Assembly (NCBI GenBank): GCA_964228975.1
Contig: CAXRCC010000013.1
Location: 1 to 6,318, forward strand
Length of the DNA stretch: 6,318 bases
Direction of reading: 5' to 3'
Source of the DNA: Paraneptunicella sp964228975
GTDB taxonomy: Bacteria; Pseudomonadota; Gammaproteobacteria; Enterobacterales; Alteromonadaceae
Each line of letters starts with the position of its first letter. Position 1 is the stretch's first letter. A program made the position numbers and the translations under genes. A model generated the notes under the pieces. It did not search any database, had not been told where the DNA came from, and saw nothing but the letters and a program-made list of their open reading frames with translations. Shown piece by piece: positions 1 to 6,292 of this stretch.

Positions 1-386
1 CAGAAGCAAGTCCATTCTTGGTGGATTTATCCTACTTAAAGCGCACAAACAGTGTCAGTTCGCCGATCTCGCAAAATGAAGTCAATCTACTCAGTCTAAA
101 AACGATTGCGCCGGAGGCTACGGGGCGCGTTAACCGAGTGAGTGAGCCAAGAGCAGACCTTTATTCATTGGGCGTTATTCTGTATCGCCTCTTTTTCGGT
201 TGTTATCCTTTTGAGTCCGACGACCCGATGGAGCTGATCTATGCGCATATTGCCAGTGAGCCGCCTGTTCCAGAATTGCAGGATGTGCCCGAGCAATTAT
301 TTAACATTGTTCAGCTGTTGTTGCAAAAAAGCCCCGAAGCGCGCTATCGCACAATTTCAGGGCTGATCGCAGACTTACAAACCTGC
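1..386 (+). other. Domain: Ser/Thr protein kinase C-terminal lobe (partial)
   Basis: Residues 1-123 read as the second half of a eukaryotic-type protein kinase fold. The sequence F-L-V-D-L-S at the left edge occupies the place of the DFG motif, with D3 as the presumed Mg-binding Asp. APE (31-33), followed by ATGR, matches subdomain VIII; family members usually have SPEQTGR here. D47-LYSLG-52 matches subdomain IX, and R111 in the segment ARYRT is placed like the conserved Arg of subdomain XI. The stretch YPFESDDPMELIYAHIA (63-79) is very typical of HstK-family kinases. The Gly-rich loop, catalytic Lys and HRD loop lie upstream of the window, so activity cannot be judged. The DFG-to-DLS change raises the possibility of a pseudokinase or regulatory role. 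Confidence 0.85.
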
Positions 387-3300
387 CAAAAGCAGTGGGA
401 TGAAAAGCAGCATATTGAAGCCTTTGATTTAGGTGAAATGGATCAAACCGATCAGTTAGTTTTCAGCCACCGTTTGTATGGTCGAAGCGAAGAGATTGAC
501 AAGCTGCAAACCACCTTCTTTAGAGTGATGGATGGGCGCAAGCAAGTGCAAGTGGTACTCGGTGCCTCCGGTGTGGGTAAATCCAGTGTGATTCGGGAGT
601 TGATCCCAACGGTTTCACAGCACAAAGCCATTTTCACTTCAGGCAAGTTTGATCAGTTTAAAATTGACCAAGCGTATTCAGGTTTATTAGATGCGATTAA
701 TGCATTGATTGACCAAATGTTGGCGCTAGATGAAGCGCAATTATGGCAACTAGAAGGTAAAATTCGTGAAGCCTTAGGCCTGGATGCGGAGTTAATGACC
801 AAGCTTTTGCCAAAGCTGGGTTTGATATTGGGGCAACACTCTGATGTGCCGAATAACGACCCTGAATACGGTGAACAGTTTAATAGTTTACTTCTGCGAT
901 TAATGCAGGCTCTTTGCAGTGTTGAGCGCACTATTGTTATGTTACTTGATGATTTGCAGTGGGCAGATATTGCCACCATCAAGTTGCTGGAAGACATCAT
1001 CGTCGACCCGCAAATCAGCAATCTGATGTTTATTTTGTCCTACAGAGATAACGAAGTAACGGAGCATCATCCGTTAACGGCAACACTGTCATCACTCCAA
1101 GAACAAGATATCAATGTAGATTTCATGCCGTTGCAACCGCTAGACCAACCCGCTGTGGTGTCTATGTTGATGGATTTGCTGAAAACGGAGAAGCAACCTA
1201 GCCGTATTTTGGCGGATTTGCTGGTTCAAAAAACCGATGGTAATCCCTTCTTCTTAAAAGAATTTATTAAAACACTCGTCGACCAACGACTGTTAACCAA
1301 AAAGCAAGATGAGCCTTGGTATTGGTCTATTGAAGAGATCAAACAGCAACAAATTACCGATAACGTTGTTTCGTTGGTGTCTCAGCGCATTAAGCGTTTC
1401 AGCCCTGAAAATCAGCATGCGCTTAAAACGGCAGCGTGTATCGGTGATGAAGTTCCTGTGGAGTTGTTATCAAGCCTGATTAGTGGGGAAGCTGAGCGTT
1501 TAGAGCAGTTAATTGCGGTTTGGGTAGATGACGGGCTCATGTCGGCGCACCTAGGTGCAAGTGGTGTGAATAAGCTGGTTTTCTCTCACGATAGAATCCG
1601 CCAAGCGGCTTATGAGATGTCGGGGAACATCAGCACGGTTTCGATTCACTACAATATTGCCCAGCGTTTCCTTGGTCGATACACGCAAGATCAGCAGCGC
1701 GAACACATTCTGGAATTTATTGAGCATTTGAATGCCAGCCGAACCTTTTTTGTTGACCAAGGTAGAAGCGAAGAACTCTCTGAATTCAACTTATGGGCTG
1801 CCCAAAGAGCACTGCAATCAAAAGTGTATGAGCAGGCGATGAACCATTATCACCTTGCGCTTGAACTTTTAGGTGAACGAAACTGGCAACGGCATTACAC
1901 CTTGTTGTTTGACTGCTACTTTGGGTTAGCGCAGTGCATGTATTTAACTCAGCAATTTTCCGATATTGATCACTGTTTGCATTTAGTGACAAAGCACGCT
2001 GAGTCGCAACGTGATTTGAAGCTGGTTCAGCGTTTGCACTTGTTAGTGCTGATTGCTCGCAACGAAACCCAGGCGGCTATTGAACTGGGTATGAAAGCGA
2101 TGAAGGAAGTCGGGGTAGAGCTACCTGCGCTAGATACCATCGGTGAAACTTACCTCAATTTAGAGTCTTTTTATCAGCCCGATAATATTGCGGCGCTTAC
2201 CAAGCTGCCTGTGCTGGAAAACCAGACTTCGCTATTGGCGCTGGAAATTGCCAACGTGATGCAAACGCCGTGTTATTTAATGGGGCCACAATATTTTATG
2301 GCCCTGACTTACGCCACGATGGAGTGGTGTTTAAAAAGCGGTAACTCGGCGTTTTCAAGTAAGATTTTCGTGAGTCATGCTTTGCTGATTTGTGGTGCCT
2401 ATGGCAAGTACGAAGAAGCCATGGAATTCGTGAAGGTGGCAGAGAAGCTCAACAGTGTTTATAAGGGCGTGAAGAACTTCGACACTGAAATCCAGTTTTC
2501 AAAGCACTCGACAGTGGCGCACTGGACAGGGCACATCAAAGATTCGTTAGAATCGCTGGAAAACAACTACTATCAGGGCCTAGAAAAGGGCAATGTGGAA
2601 TACGCCTTTCACTCTTTGTTGTTCCAGTGTTTTTACCGCATGTTTGTTGGACAGCCGTTAGAAGAGGTTAAGAGCAAATTTGACTTCTCCTTGTCGATTT
2701 TTAATGGCAAAAACCAGCACTACCATGAAGTTTATTGCGGTGTTTGGTATGAAATGCTGTTGAATTTGCATTCACCCGTACGCGATCCGTTAGTACTGCA
2801 AGGTGAATGGTTCGATGAATCAACGCACTTAACGGAATTACAGGAAAAAGGGGATATTACGGTTCTGTTTTGCTTTCACATTGCCAAAATGGAGCTGGCT
2901 TATATTTTCAATGATTACAGCCTTGCCAAAGAGCACATGGACGAAGCGGAGAAACTACTAGCCGTTGCGCCTGGCTTATATCACGTCACTGAATTCTATT
3001 TCTTTTCCGCCCTGATTCACGTTCGACTTGCGCACTCAGCACTCACCATTGAGGATGAAAAAGCGCACGTTAGCAAAGTGACAGAAATCGAAACTATGTT
3101 CGCCACTTGGTGTAAAACGGCGTCGGAAAATCACCTTCATAAATTGCAATTCTTGCAGGCCGAAATTGCCTTTTTAGAGCGTAACCCTCAGGCGTGGGAG
3201 TTATACGACATTGCCTTGAAGCAGGCGCAAGAAACGGGCTTTACCCATCATGCCGCCTTGATTTGTGAGCGCACTCACGACTATTGGGTAGAGCAAGGTA

Positions 3301-6239
3301 AGAAAGAGTTTGCGTTGGTGTCGTTAAAGCAAGCAAACCAGTTTTACCACCAATGGCGGGCTCACAACAAAGCAGAACAATTGCTGGCACGCTCGCCAGA
3401 GCTGATTCGCTCTTATGAAGAGGAGAGCCGAGGACAAAGCAACAATCAAGATTTGGGTAACTTGCTGGATCTATCATCGGTGCTAAAAGCCTCGGAAATG
3501 CTAAGTGGTGCGATTGATCTCGACGCTTACTTAAAGCGCATGATGGCAATTATTGTGGAAAATGCCGGAGCACAACGAGGCTGTATTTTGCTTTCGAATA
3601 AGCAAGAACCCATGGTGCTTCGTGCCAGTTATCCGAATACGTTTACGGAAGATATGCTGCCTTCCTCGGTGATTAACTATGTTAGCCGAATCAAAGACAA
3701 GTTGATTATTGATGAGGTGCTTGAGCATAACCTCACCAGCGATGAACCCTGTTTTAAGAAGTTTGCGCCTAAATCGATCATGACGATTCCCATTCTTATA
3801 GGGGGAAGCCTTCGTGGTATGTTGTATTTGGAGCACCTTCAACTTACGCATTTGTTTAAGCCAGAAAGCGTTGATGTATTGCAGATGCTAGGTAATCAAA
3901 CGGCTATCTTGTTTGAAAACGCCAACCTATACCAAGAAAGCTTAGACTACAGCCGAGACCTAGAGCGCAAAGTGGCTGAGCGAACAAAAGAGCTTGCGCA
4001 AGCTAAGATAAAAGCGGAAGAAGCCACCACGGCAAAATCCAATTTCCTAGCCAATATGAGCCACGAAATCCGTACCCCAATGAATGCGGTCATTGGTTTG
4101 TCGCAGCTTGCACTTCGCAAAACCGAAGATCGTAAACAACGCGATTATCTTAATAAAATCCTGAATTCATCTGAGTCCTTGTTGGCGCTGATTAACGATA
4201 TTCTCGACTTCTCCAAAATTGAAGCCAATAAATTGGTTTTGGAAGAAACGCGATTTGATTTGGAAGCCTCGATTCGTCGTGTTACCAACTTATGTGCGCT
4301 GCGTATTCACGAAAAAGGGTTGGAGTTTGTTTTATCTATCGACCCTAAACTGCCGCATTTTTACATCGGCGATCCGCTTCGTATTGAGCAAATCATCACG
4401 AATCTTGTTAGCAATGCGGTTAAATTTACCGACGATGGCGTGATTCAGCTCAGTTCAAGTTTGGTGGGGCGTTACGAAGATAAGGTTATTCTCGAATTCT
4501 CCGTTGAAGACAGCGGGATTGGCATGACGCCGGAGCAAGTCGACAAGCTCTTCAGTTCGTTTAGCCAAGCAGATGAGTCCGTTACCCGTAAATATGGGGG
4601 CACAGGGCTTGGTTTGGCAATCAGTAAACAGCTGTGTGAACTGATGGGCGGACATATTTCTGTAACCAGTCAGTTGGGTTCTGGCTCGAAATTTACCTTC
4701 ACTGTGCAGCTTGGCGTTACTGAAGAAAAGCCAACCGAAGTTAAACAAGAACAGAAGCAAGTTATTTCAAACTTAAAAGTGCTGGTGGTGGATGATATTG
4801 CCATTTCTCGCCGTGTGATGTGTGACTGCTTACTTGGGCTTGGTGTGACTGCAAGCACGGCTTCAAGTGGTAATGAAGCCATTGAAAAAGCCATGCTGGC
4901 AGACGCCAAAGATGACCCTTACGATGTGATTTTGATGGATTGGAAGATGCCGGGAATGGACGGTATTCAAGCCGCCAACCAGATTATGTCTGATACGCGT
5001 GGAAAGCAGCCGCATATTCTGATGGTGTCAGCCTATGACAGAGAAGATGCCATTGATGCAGCGCGAACGATTACCATCAGCGATTTTCTCGAAAAACCCG
5101 TCAGCCGCTCTACATTAATGGATTCCTTGTACACGGTTATGGGGAATCAGCTGTTACCAGAAAACCGTTTCGACTCAGAGCTTCAAGCGCCGAATTTATC
5201 CCATGTTTCCTTGCTACTGGTTGAAGACAATGCAATCAACCGCCAAGTTGCAGTTGAGTTTTTAATGGATACGGGGGTGAATATTGATATTGCGCAAAAT
5301 GGACAAGAAGCCATTGAAATGGTGCGCAACAAAGATTTTGATGTTGTATTAATGGATATTCAAATGCCTGTGATGGACGGGTTAACAGCAACGAAAAATA
5401 TTCGTCGCTTTAATGAAGATACCCCCATTATTGCAATGACAGCGCACGCCATGGAAGGGGATAGGGATAAGAGCCTTGAAGCAGGGATGAATGATCATAT
5501 TACAAAACCCATTGTACTCGATGAGCTGTTTGGTGTGCTGAAGAAGTGGTGCCCGGAAGGAAGTTTGGCGCCTGTGGTGATTGAGCAAAATACTGTCGGT
5601 GCAGAAACTCACTCAACAAGCGAGACAAATATGGACTTTAAAGACCGGTTTGAGCATTTGGTCGATTTAAATGTATTGGATGTTCACAGCGCGGTATCTC
5701 GATTCCAAGGGCGTAAGTCTTTGTATATGGATTTGGTAGAGGATTTTTATCGCACAAACCACGATGCCGCGGATGTTATGTCGGCATTGTTAGAAAAAGC
5801 AGATGCGACGGAATTATTCCGAATAGTGCATTCTTTGAAGTCGAACTTAGCGTATATCGGAGCATTAGGGCTCAGCGATCTGGCGGGTCAGCTAGAAGCA
5901 GAAATGAAGTCTGAAAATGATTATGCAGAGAGCGTTAAGGAGTTTTGCGTTCAGGTGACGGGGCTGACGAGCGCGTTATCCAATGTGTTCATAGAAGTGA
6001 AAGCCGATAAGCCAACAATGCAGATCAGTAATCATGTGTTGTTATCTATTTTAGAGCGCTTATTACCGTTATTGCAGTCGTCCGATTTTGATGCAGAGAA
6101 GCTGATTTTAGCACTTCAAAACATGCAACTGGCACCTGAAACACAGAGCAAAGTGGAAGAAGTGGCGGCGATGGTAGATGACATGGAGTTTGAACAAGGC
6201 ACTGCATTTGTGCAAGAGTGGATAAAAAAGCTGACCTAA
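1..6239 (+). CDS. Trifunctional Ser/Thr kinase-like / STAND ATPase / hybrid sensor histidine kinase (5'-partial)
   Basis: Very large cytoplasmic phosphorelay sensor, read in the frame whose first whole codon is at 3 and ending at TAA 6237-6239. Domains seen, by residue from TTG 18: kinase C-lobe 1-123, AAA/STAND ATPase 150-540, TPR-like scaffold 541-1135, GAF 1150-1303, coiled coil 1304-1342, HisKA 1339-1404 (H1349), HATPase_c 1448-1566, REC1 1586-1706 (D1641), REC2 1730-1845 (D1780), HPt 1885-1992 (H1938), helical tail 2000-2073. The order matches the HstK-like family, in which an N-terminal Ser/Thr kinase domain precedes ATPase, GAF and histidine kinase modules. The TTG at 18 is unlikely to be the start: codons 3-17 are open (E-A-S-P-F), and the kinase N-lobe and catalytic loop are missing, so the gene should extend well over 100 codons upstream. 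No transmembrane segment or signal peptide is visible. No output domain is present, so the relay must end on another protein. The ligand is unknown. Confidence 0.93.
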   Translation, partial: EASPFLVDLSYLKRTNSVSSPISQNEVNLLSLKTIAPEATGRVNRVSEPRADLYSLGVILYRLFFGCYPFESDDPMELIYAHIASEPPVPELQDVPEQLFNIVQLLLQKSPEARYRTISGLIADLQTCQKQWDEKQHIEAFDLGEMDQTDQLVFSHRLYGRSEEIDKLQTTFFRVMDGRKQVQVVLGASGVGKSSVIRELIPTVSQHKAIFTSGKFDQFKIDQAYSGLLDAINALIDQMLALDEAQLWQLEGKIREALGLDAELMTKLLPKLGLILGQHSDVPNNDPEYGEQFNSLLLRLMQALCSVERTIVMLLDDLQWADIATIKLLEDIIVDPQISNLMFILSYRDNEVTEHHPLTATLSSLQEQDINVDFMPLQPLDQPAVVSMLMDLLKTEKQPSRILADLLVQKTDGNPFFLKEFIKTLVDQRLLTKKQDEPWYWSIEEIKQQQITDNVVSLVSQRIKRFSPENQHALKTAACIGDEVPVELLSSLISGEAERLEQLIAVWVDDGLMSAHLGASGVNKLVFSHDRIRQAAYEMSGNISTVSIHYNIAQRFLGRYTQDQQREHILEFIEHLNASRTFFVDQGRSEELSEFNLWAAQRALQSKVYEQAMNHYHLALELLGERNWQRHYTLLFDCYFGLAQCMYLTQQFSDIDHCLHLVTKHAESQRDLKLVQRLHLLVLIARNETQAAIELGMKAMKEVGVELPALDTIGETYLNLESFYQPDNIAALTKLPVLENQTSLLALEIANVMQTPCYLMGPQYFMALTYATMEWCLKSGNSAFSSKIFVSHALLICGAYGKYEEAMEFVKVAEKLNSVYKGVKNFDTEIQFSKHSTVAHWTGHIKDSLESLENNYYQGLEKGNVEYAFHSLLFQCFYRMFVGQPLEEVKSKFDFSLSIFNGKNQHYHEVYCGVWYEMLLNLHSPVRDPLVLQGEWFDESTHLTELQEKGDITVLFCFHIAKMELAYIFNDYSLAKEHMDEAEKLLAVAPGLYHVTEFYFFSALIHVRLAHSALTIEDEKAHVSKVTEIETMFATWCKTASENHLHKLQFLQAEIAFLERNPQAWELYDIALKQAQETGFTHHAALICERTHDYWVEQGKKEFALVSLKQANQFYHQWRAHNKAEQLLARSPELIRSYEEESRGQSNNQDLGNLLDLSSVLKASEMLSGAIDLDAYLKRMMAIIVENAGAQRGCILLSNKQEPMVLRASYPNTFTEDMLPSSVINYVSRIKDKLIIDEVLEHNLTSDEPCFKKFAPKSIMTIPILIGGSLRGMLYLEHLQLTHLFKPESVDVLQMLGNQTAILFENANLYQESLDYSRDLERKVAERTKELAQAKIKAEEATTAKSNFLANMSHEIRTPMNAVIGLSQLALRKTEDRKQRDYLNKILNSSESLLALINDILDFSKIEANKLVLEETRFDLEASIRRVTNLCALRIHEKGLEFVLSIDPKLPHFYIGDPLRIEQIITNLVSNAVKFTDDGVIQLSSSLVGRYEDKVILEFSVEDSGIGMTPEQVDKLFSSFSQADESVTRKYGGTGLGLAISKQLCELMGGHISVTSQLGSGSKFTFTVQLGVTEEKPTEVKQEQKQVISNLKVLVVDDIAISRRVMCDCLLGLGVTASTASSGNEAIEKAMLADAKDDPYDVILMDWKMPGMDGIQAANQIMSDTRGKQPHILMVSAYDREDAIDAARTITISDFLEKPVSRSTLMDSLYTVMGNQLLPENRFDSELQAPNLSHVSLLLVEDNAINRQVAVEFLMDTGVNIDIAQNGQEAIEMVRNKDFDVVLMDIQMPVMDGLTATKNIRRFNEDTPIIAMTAHAMEGDRDKSLEAGMNDHITKPIVLDELFGVLKKWCPEGSLAPVVIEQNTVGAETHSTSETNMDFKDRFEHLVDLNVLDVHSAVSRFQGRKSLYMDLVEDFYRTNHDAADVMSALLEKADATELFRIVHSLKSNLAYIGALGLSDLAGQLEAEMKSENDYAESVKEFCVQVTGLTSALSNVFIEVKADKPTMQISNHVLLSILERLLPLLQSSDFDAEKLILALQNMQLAPETQSKVEEVAAMVDDMEFEQGTAFVQEWIKKLT
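465..1637 (+). other. Domain: STAND-like AAA ATPase (AAA_16 type) with helical/winged-helix part
   Basis: Residues about 150-540. HRLYGRSEEI (151-160) is the usual entry motif of AAA_16/STAND ATPases. The Walker A loop is GASGVGKS (182-189), with K188 binding phosphate. The Walker B strand is IVMLLDDLQWAD (306-317), with D311/D312 for Mg binding and catalysis. SYRDNEV (341-347) fits the sensor-1 strand, and KTDGNPFFLKEF (405-416) is the conserved GNPFFL signature of this family. Residues about 440-540 look like the following helical and winged-helix region, including the VFSHDRIRQAAY segment (521-532). STAND ATPases usually act as nucleotide-controlled switches that respond to ligand or partner binding through their C-terminal repeats. 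That role is inferred here. Confidence 0.9.
1638..3422 (+). other. Domain: large TPR-like helical scaffold
   Basis: Residues about 541-1135 are almost all amphipathic helix in character, with repeated A/L/Y spacing (for example QSKVYEQAMNHYHLALELL, 600-618, and YGKYEEAMEFVKVAEKLN, 795-812) that resembles degenerate tetratricopeptide repeats. TPCYLMGPQYFMALTY (750-765) and the later GLEKGNVEYAFHSL region (854-867) are recognisable landmarks of the HstK-type family between ATPase and GAF. This scaffold is the likely ligand- or partner-binding part of the STAND module. Eleven cysteines are scattered through it (C633, C640, C653, C752, C771, C792, C871, C907, C952, C1032, C1083) without a metal-binding spacing. 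Individual repeat boundaries cannot be set by eye. Confidence 0.7.
3465..3926 (+). other. Domain: GAF sensor domain
   Basis: Residues about 1150-1303. The entry helix LDLSSVLKASEMLSGAIDLD (1150-1169), the ENAGAQRGCILL strand (1181-1192), PKSIMTIPI (1251-1259), GMLYLEH (1267-1273) and the closing helix LGNQTAILFENANLYQ (1291-1306) all follow the GAF pattern found just ahead of the kinase core in HstK-like proteins. GAF domains bind small molecules or cofactors, or mediate dimerisation. No cysteine-bilin or haem signature can be identified with confidence, so the ligand is unknown. It connects directly to the signalling helix before HisKA. Confidence 0.85.
3927..4043 (+). other. Signalling coiled coil between GAF and HisKA
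   Basis: Residues 1304-1342 are a charged helix rich in E, K, R and A with heptad-like hydrophobic spacing, including LERKVAERTKELAQAK (1315-1330). The VAERTKEL motif is the classic linker that passes conformational change from a GAF or PAS sensor to the histidine kinase dimerisation helices. Confidence 0.75.
4032..4229 (+). other. Domain: HisKA dimerisation/phosphoacceptor
   Basis: Residues 1339-1404. The H-box FLANMSHEIRTPMNAVIG (1343-1360) is canonical, with H1349 (codon 4062-4064) as the autophosphorylated histidine, E1350 next to it, and T1353-P1354 as in HisKA proteins that also have phosphatase activity. The second helix ends at LINDILDFSKIEANK (1391-1405), the usual X-region motif. 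All key residues are intact, so this domain should be active. Confidence 0.95.
4359..4715 (+). other. Domain: HATPase_c catalytic ATP-binding
   Basis: Residues 1448-1566. The N-box is RIEQIITNLVSNAVKFT (1455-1471), with N1462 and N1466. The G1 box is DSGIGM (1498-1503), the F-box LFSSFSQAD (1511-1519), and the G2 box GGTGLGLAI (1527-1535). All ATP-binding boxes are intact and in the order of BarA/GacS-like hybrid kinases. The domain is followed by a polar K/E/Q-rich linker (1567-1584) leading to the first receiver. Confidence 0.95.
4773..5135 (+). other. Domain: receiver 1 (REC1)
   Basis: Residues 1586-1706. The acidic pair is D1592-D1593 in KVLVVDD, the phosphorylation site is D1641 in LMDWKMPGMDG (1639-1649), the switch hydroxyl is S1671 (Ser rather than the more common Thr), and the conserved Lys is K1693 in LEKP. 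All five receiver positions are present, so it can probably be phosphorylated. The DWKMPGMDG form is common in the first of two tandem receivers in hybrid kinases. Confidence 0.93.
5205..5552 (+). other. Domain: receiver 2 (REC2)
   Basis: Residues 1730-1845. The acidic pair is E1736-D1737 in LLVEDNAINRQVA, the phosphorylation site is D1780 in LMDIQMPVMDG (1778-1788), the switch residue is T1808 in MTAHAM, and the Lys is K1830 in ITKP. This is a fully canonical hybrid-kinase receiver and the best candidate to exchange phosphate with the HPt domain that follows it. Confidence 0.95.
5670..5993 (+). other. Domain: HPt histidine phosphotransfer
   Basis: Residues about 1885-1992. The first helices (LDVHSAVSRFQGRKSLYMDL, 1887-1906) and the core motif RIVHSLKSNLAYIGA (1935-1949) match HPt domains, with H1938 (codon 5829-5831) as phosphoacceptor and K1941 and G1948 at the usual conserved places. 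LAGQLEAEM (1955-1963) is the next helix. It would receive phosphate from a receiver in this protein and pass it to an external response regulator. Confidence 0.9.
6015..6236 (+). other. Helical C-terminal tail after HPt
   Basis: Residues 2000-2073 form a separate short helical unit: a helix around LLSILERLLPLLQ (2008-2020), the segment SSDFDAEKLILALQ (2021-2034), and a final stretch DMEFEQGTAFVQEWIKKL (2055-2072). Similar tails follow the HPt in many hybrid kinases, by my recollection of the family. There is no phospho-accepting His motif, so it is not a second active HPt. Its function is unknown. Confidence 0.55.
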
Positions 6240-6243
6240 TCGG

Positions 6244-6249
6244 TATAAT
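6244..6249 (+). promoter_or_regulatory. Possible sigma-70 -10 hexamer for the next gene
   Basis: A perfect TATAAT starts 5 bases after the stop codon of the large gene. No good -35 hexamer lies 16-18 bases upstream (that stretch reads GATAAA/ATAAAA inside the coding end), and there is no TGn extension. It may need an activator, or be chance in AT-rich sequence. Confidence 0.35.
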
Positions 6250-6265
6250 ATGTCACTATTTTAGG

Positions 6266-6292
6266 CTGTGAAAATGCCTTTCAAAACTGTGA
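6266..6292 (+). repeat. Direct repeat of CTGTGA spaced 21 bp (possible operator)
   Basis: CTGTGA occurs at 6266-6271 and again at 6287-6292. Start-to-start distance is 21 bp, about two helical turns, so both copies face the same side of the DNA. It lies between the TATAAT and the second candidate start codon. Tandem half-sites are typical of response regulator binding, but six bases is short and chance is possible. Confidence 0.25.

Noticed and set aside
653..1021. 122-codon minus-strand open frame opposite the ATPase domain
   Set aside because: It is antisense to Walker-motif coding sequence, Ser/Cys-rich as expected of a reverse-frame artefact, with no domain resemblance.
3241..3851. Two overlapping minus-strand open frames (about 102 and 106 codons) opposite the scaffold and GAF regions
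   Set aside because: They lie antisense to well-supported coding sequence, overlap each other and show no family motif.
4219..4443. 74-codon + strand open frame inside the HisKA/HATPase region
   Set aside because: It overlaps strongly conserved histidine kinase coding sequence in another frame and shows no recognisable protein motif; a shadow frame.
4455..4909. Minus-strand open frames opposite HATPase and REC1
   Set aside because: They are antisense to motif-rich kinase and receiver sequence; low-complexity Ser/Phe composition suggests chance.
1..6239. CRISPR array, tRNA, rRNA, insertion sequence or phage gene
   Set aside because: The window is filled by one uninterrupted signalling gene; no spaced direct repeats, cloverleaf sequence, transposase motif or terminal inverted repeats were seen.
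6266..6282. CRP-type site starting TGTGA at 6267
   Set aside because: The right half-site TCACA is absent at the required 6-base spacing; only a half-match remains.
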